Source: Anisakis pegreffii | Lineage: Eukaryota > Nematoda > Chromadorea > Rhabditida > Anisakidae | NCBI GenBank assembly: GCA_035041965.1 | Contig: JAPYMA010000193.1 | Span: 242,049-306,048, forward strand | Direction of reading: 5' to 3' | DNA: 64,000 nt | Part shown: one piece after another, positions 63,878-64,000 of the stretch | Position numbering within the stretch: the first letter of the stretch is position 1 | How the letters are laid out: each line of letters opens with the position of its first letter | Program-made: the position numbers and the translations under genes | The notes under the pieces: generated by a model | Databases searched by the model: none | Seen by the model: only the letters and a program-made list of their open reading frames with translations | What the model was told of the DNA's origin: nothing

Positions 63878-64000
63878 CTGCAAGATAGGAAATATAGACA
63901 ACTCAAAAAACATATAAAATATAATAATATTAACAGGCACAAAAAAGAAAATACAAACAAAAACCAAAATCTCCGATAAAAGCAATAACATATGATTTTT

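Overview
The window looks like a piece of a nematode nuclear genome. It is AT-rich, and its genes are cut into many short exons with GT donors and TTTCAG-type acceptors. The proteins recognised are metazoan, and several sites just upstream of start codons look like spliced-leader acceptors. The paramyosin reads closest, from memory, to filarial and other clade III paramyosins; this placement is an inference that was not tested. All exon boundaries were derived by hand from splice signals, reading phase and family knowledge.

Layout: 1-1.5 kb is non-coding and holds a 2.5-copy tandem duplication and a 70-bp-arm foldback element. 1.53-7.44 kb (+) is a complete NEDD8-activating enzyme catalytic subunit (rfl-1/UBA3), 433 aa in 13 exons. 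7.4-14.4 kb is mostly gene-poor, with one candidate two-exon secreted protein (11.47-13.19 kb, +) and weak ORFs. 14.4-18.2 kb (-) is an apolipoprotein-L-family gene whose middle is built from a run of tiny phase-0 exons, each encoding one copy of an Ala/Gly-rich repeat. 18.2-22.0 kb is gene-poor. 22.04-24.40 kb (+) is a four-exon Ly6/uPAR protein of the ODR-2/HOT type, with a signal peptide and a GPI-type tail.

24.4-27.2 kb is non-coding or decayed. 27.25-35.69 kb (-) is complete paramyosin (unc-15), 877 aa in 16 exons, with a 2.4-kb intron 5. A 357-bp spacer separates its start from the divergently transcribed tandem-C2 (synaptotagmin-like) gene at 36.05-40.58 kb (+), 476 aa in 7 exons. 41.6-47.3 kb (+) is a type II membrane olfactomedin protein resembling UNC-122/gliomedin. 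A CCCAT-family minisatellite lies at 48.4-48.85 kb, inside a gene desert that runs to about 55.4 kb. 55.39-63.19 kb (-) is complete ezrin/radixin/moesin (erm-1), 564 aa in 12 exons. A further symmetric coding exon on the same strand lies at 63.77-63.88 kb.

The genes do not form an operon or a common pathway. They cover neddylation, muscle thick filaments, membrane-cortex linkage, vesicle-type C2 signalling, a GPI-anchored neuronal-type Ly6 protein and a neuromuscular-type olfactomedin protein. The most unusual structure is the repeat-per-microexon architecture of the APOL-like gene.
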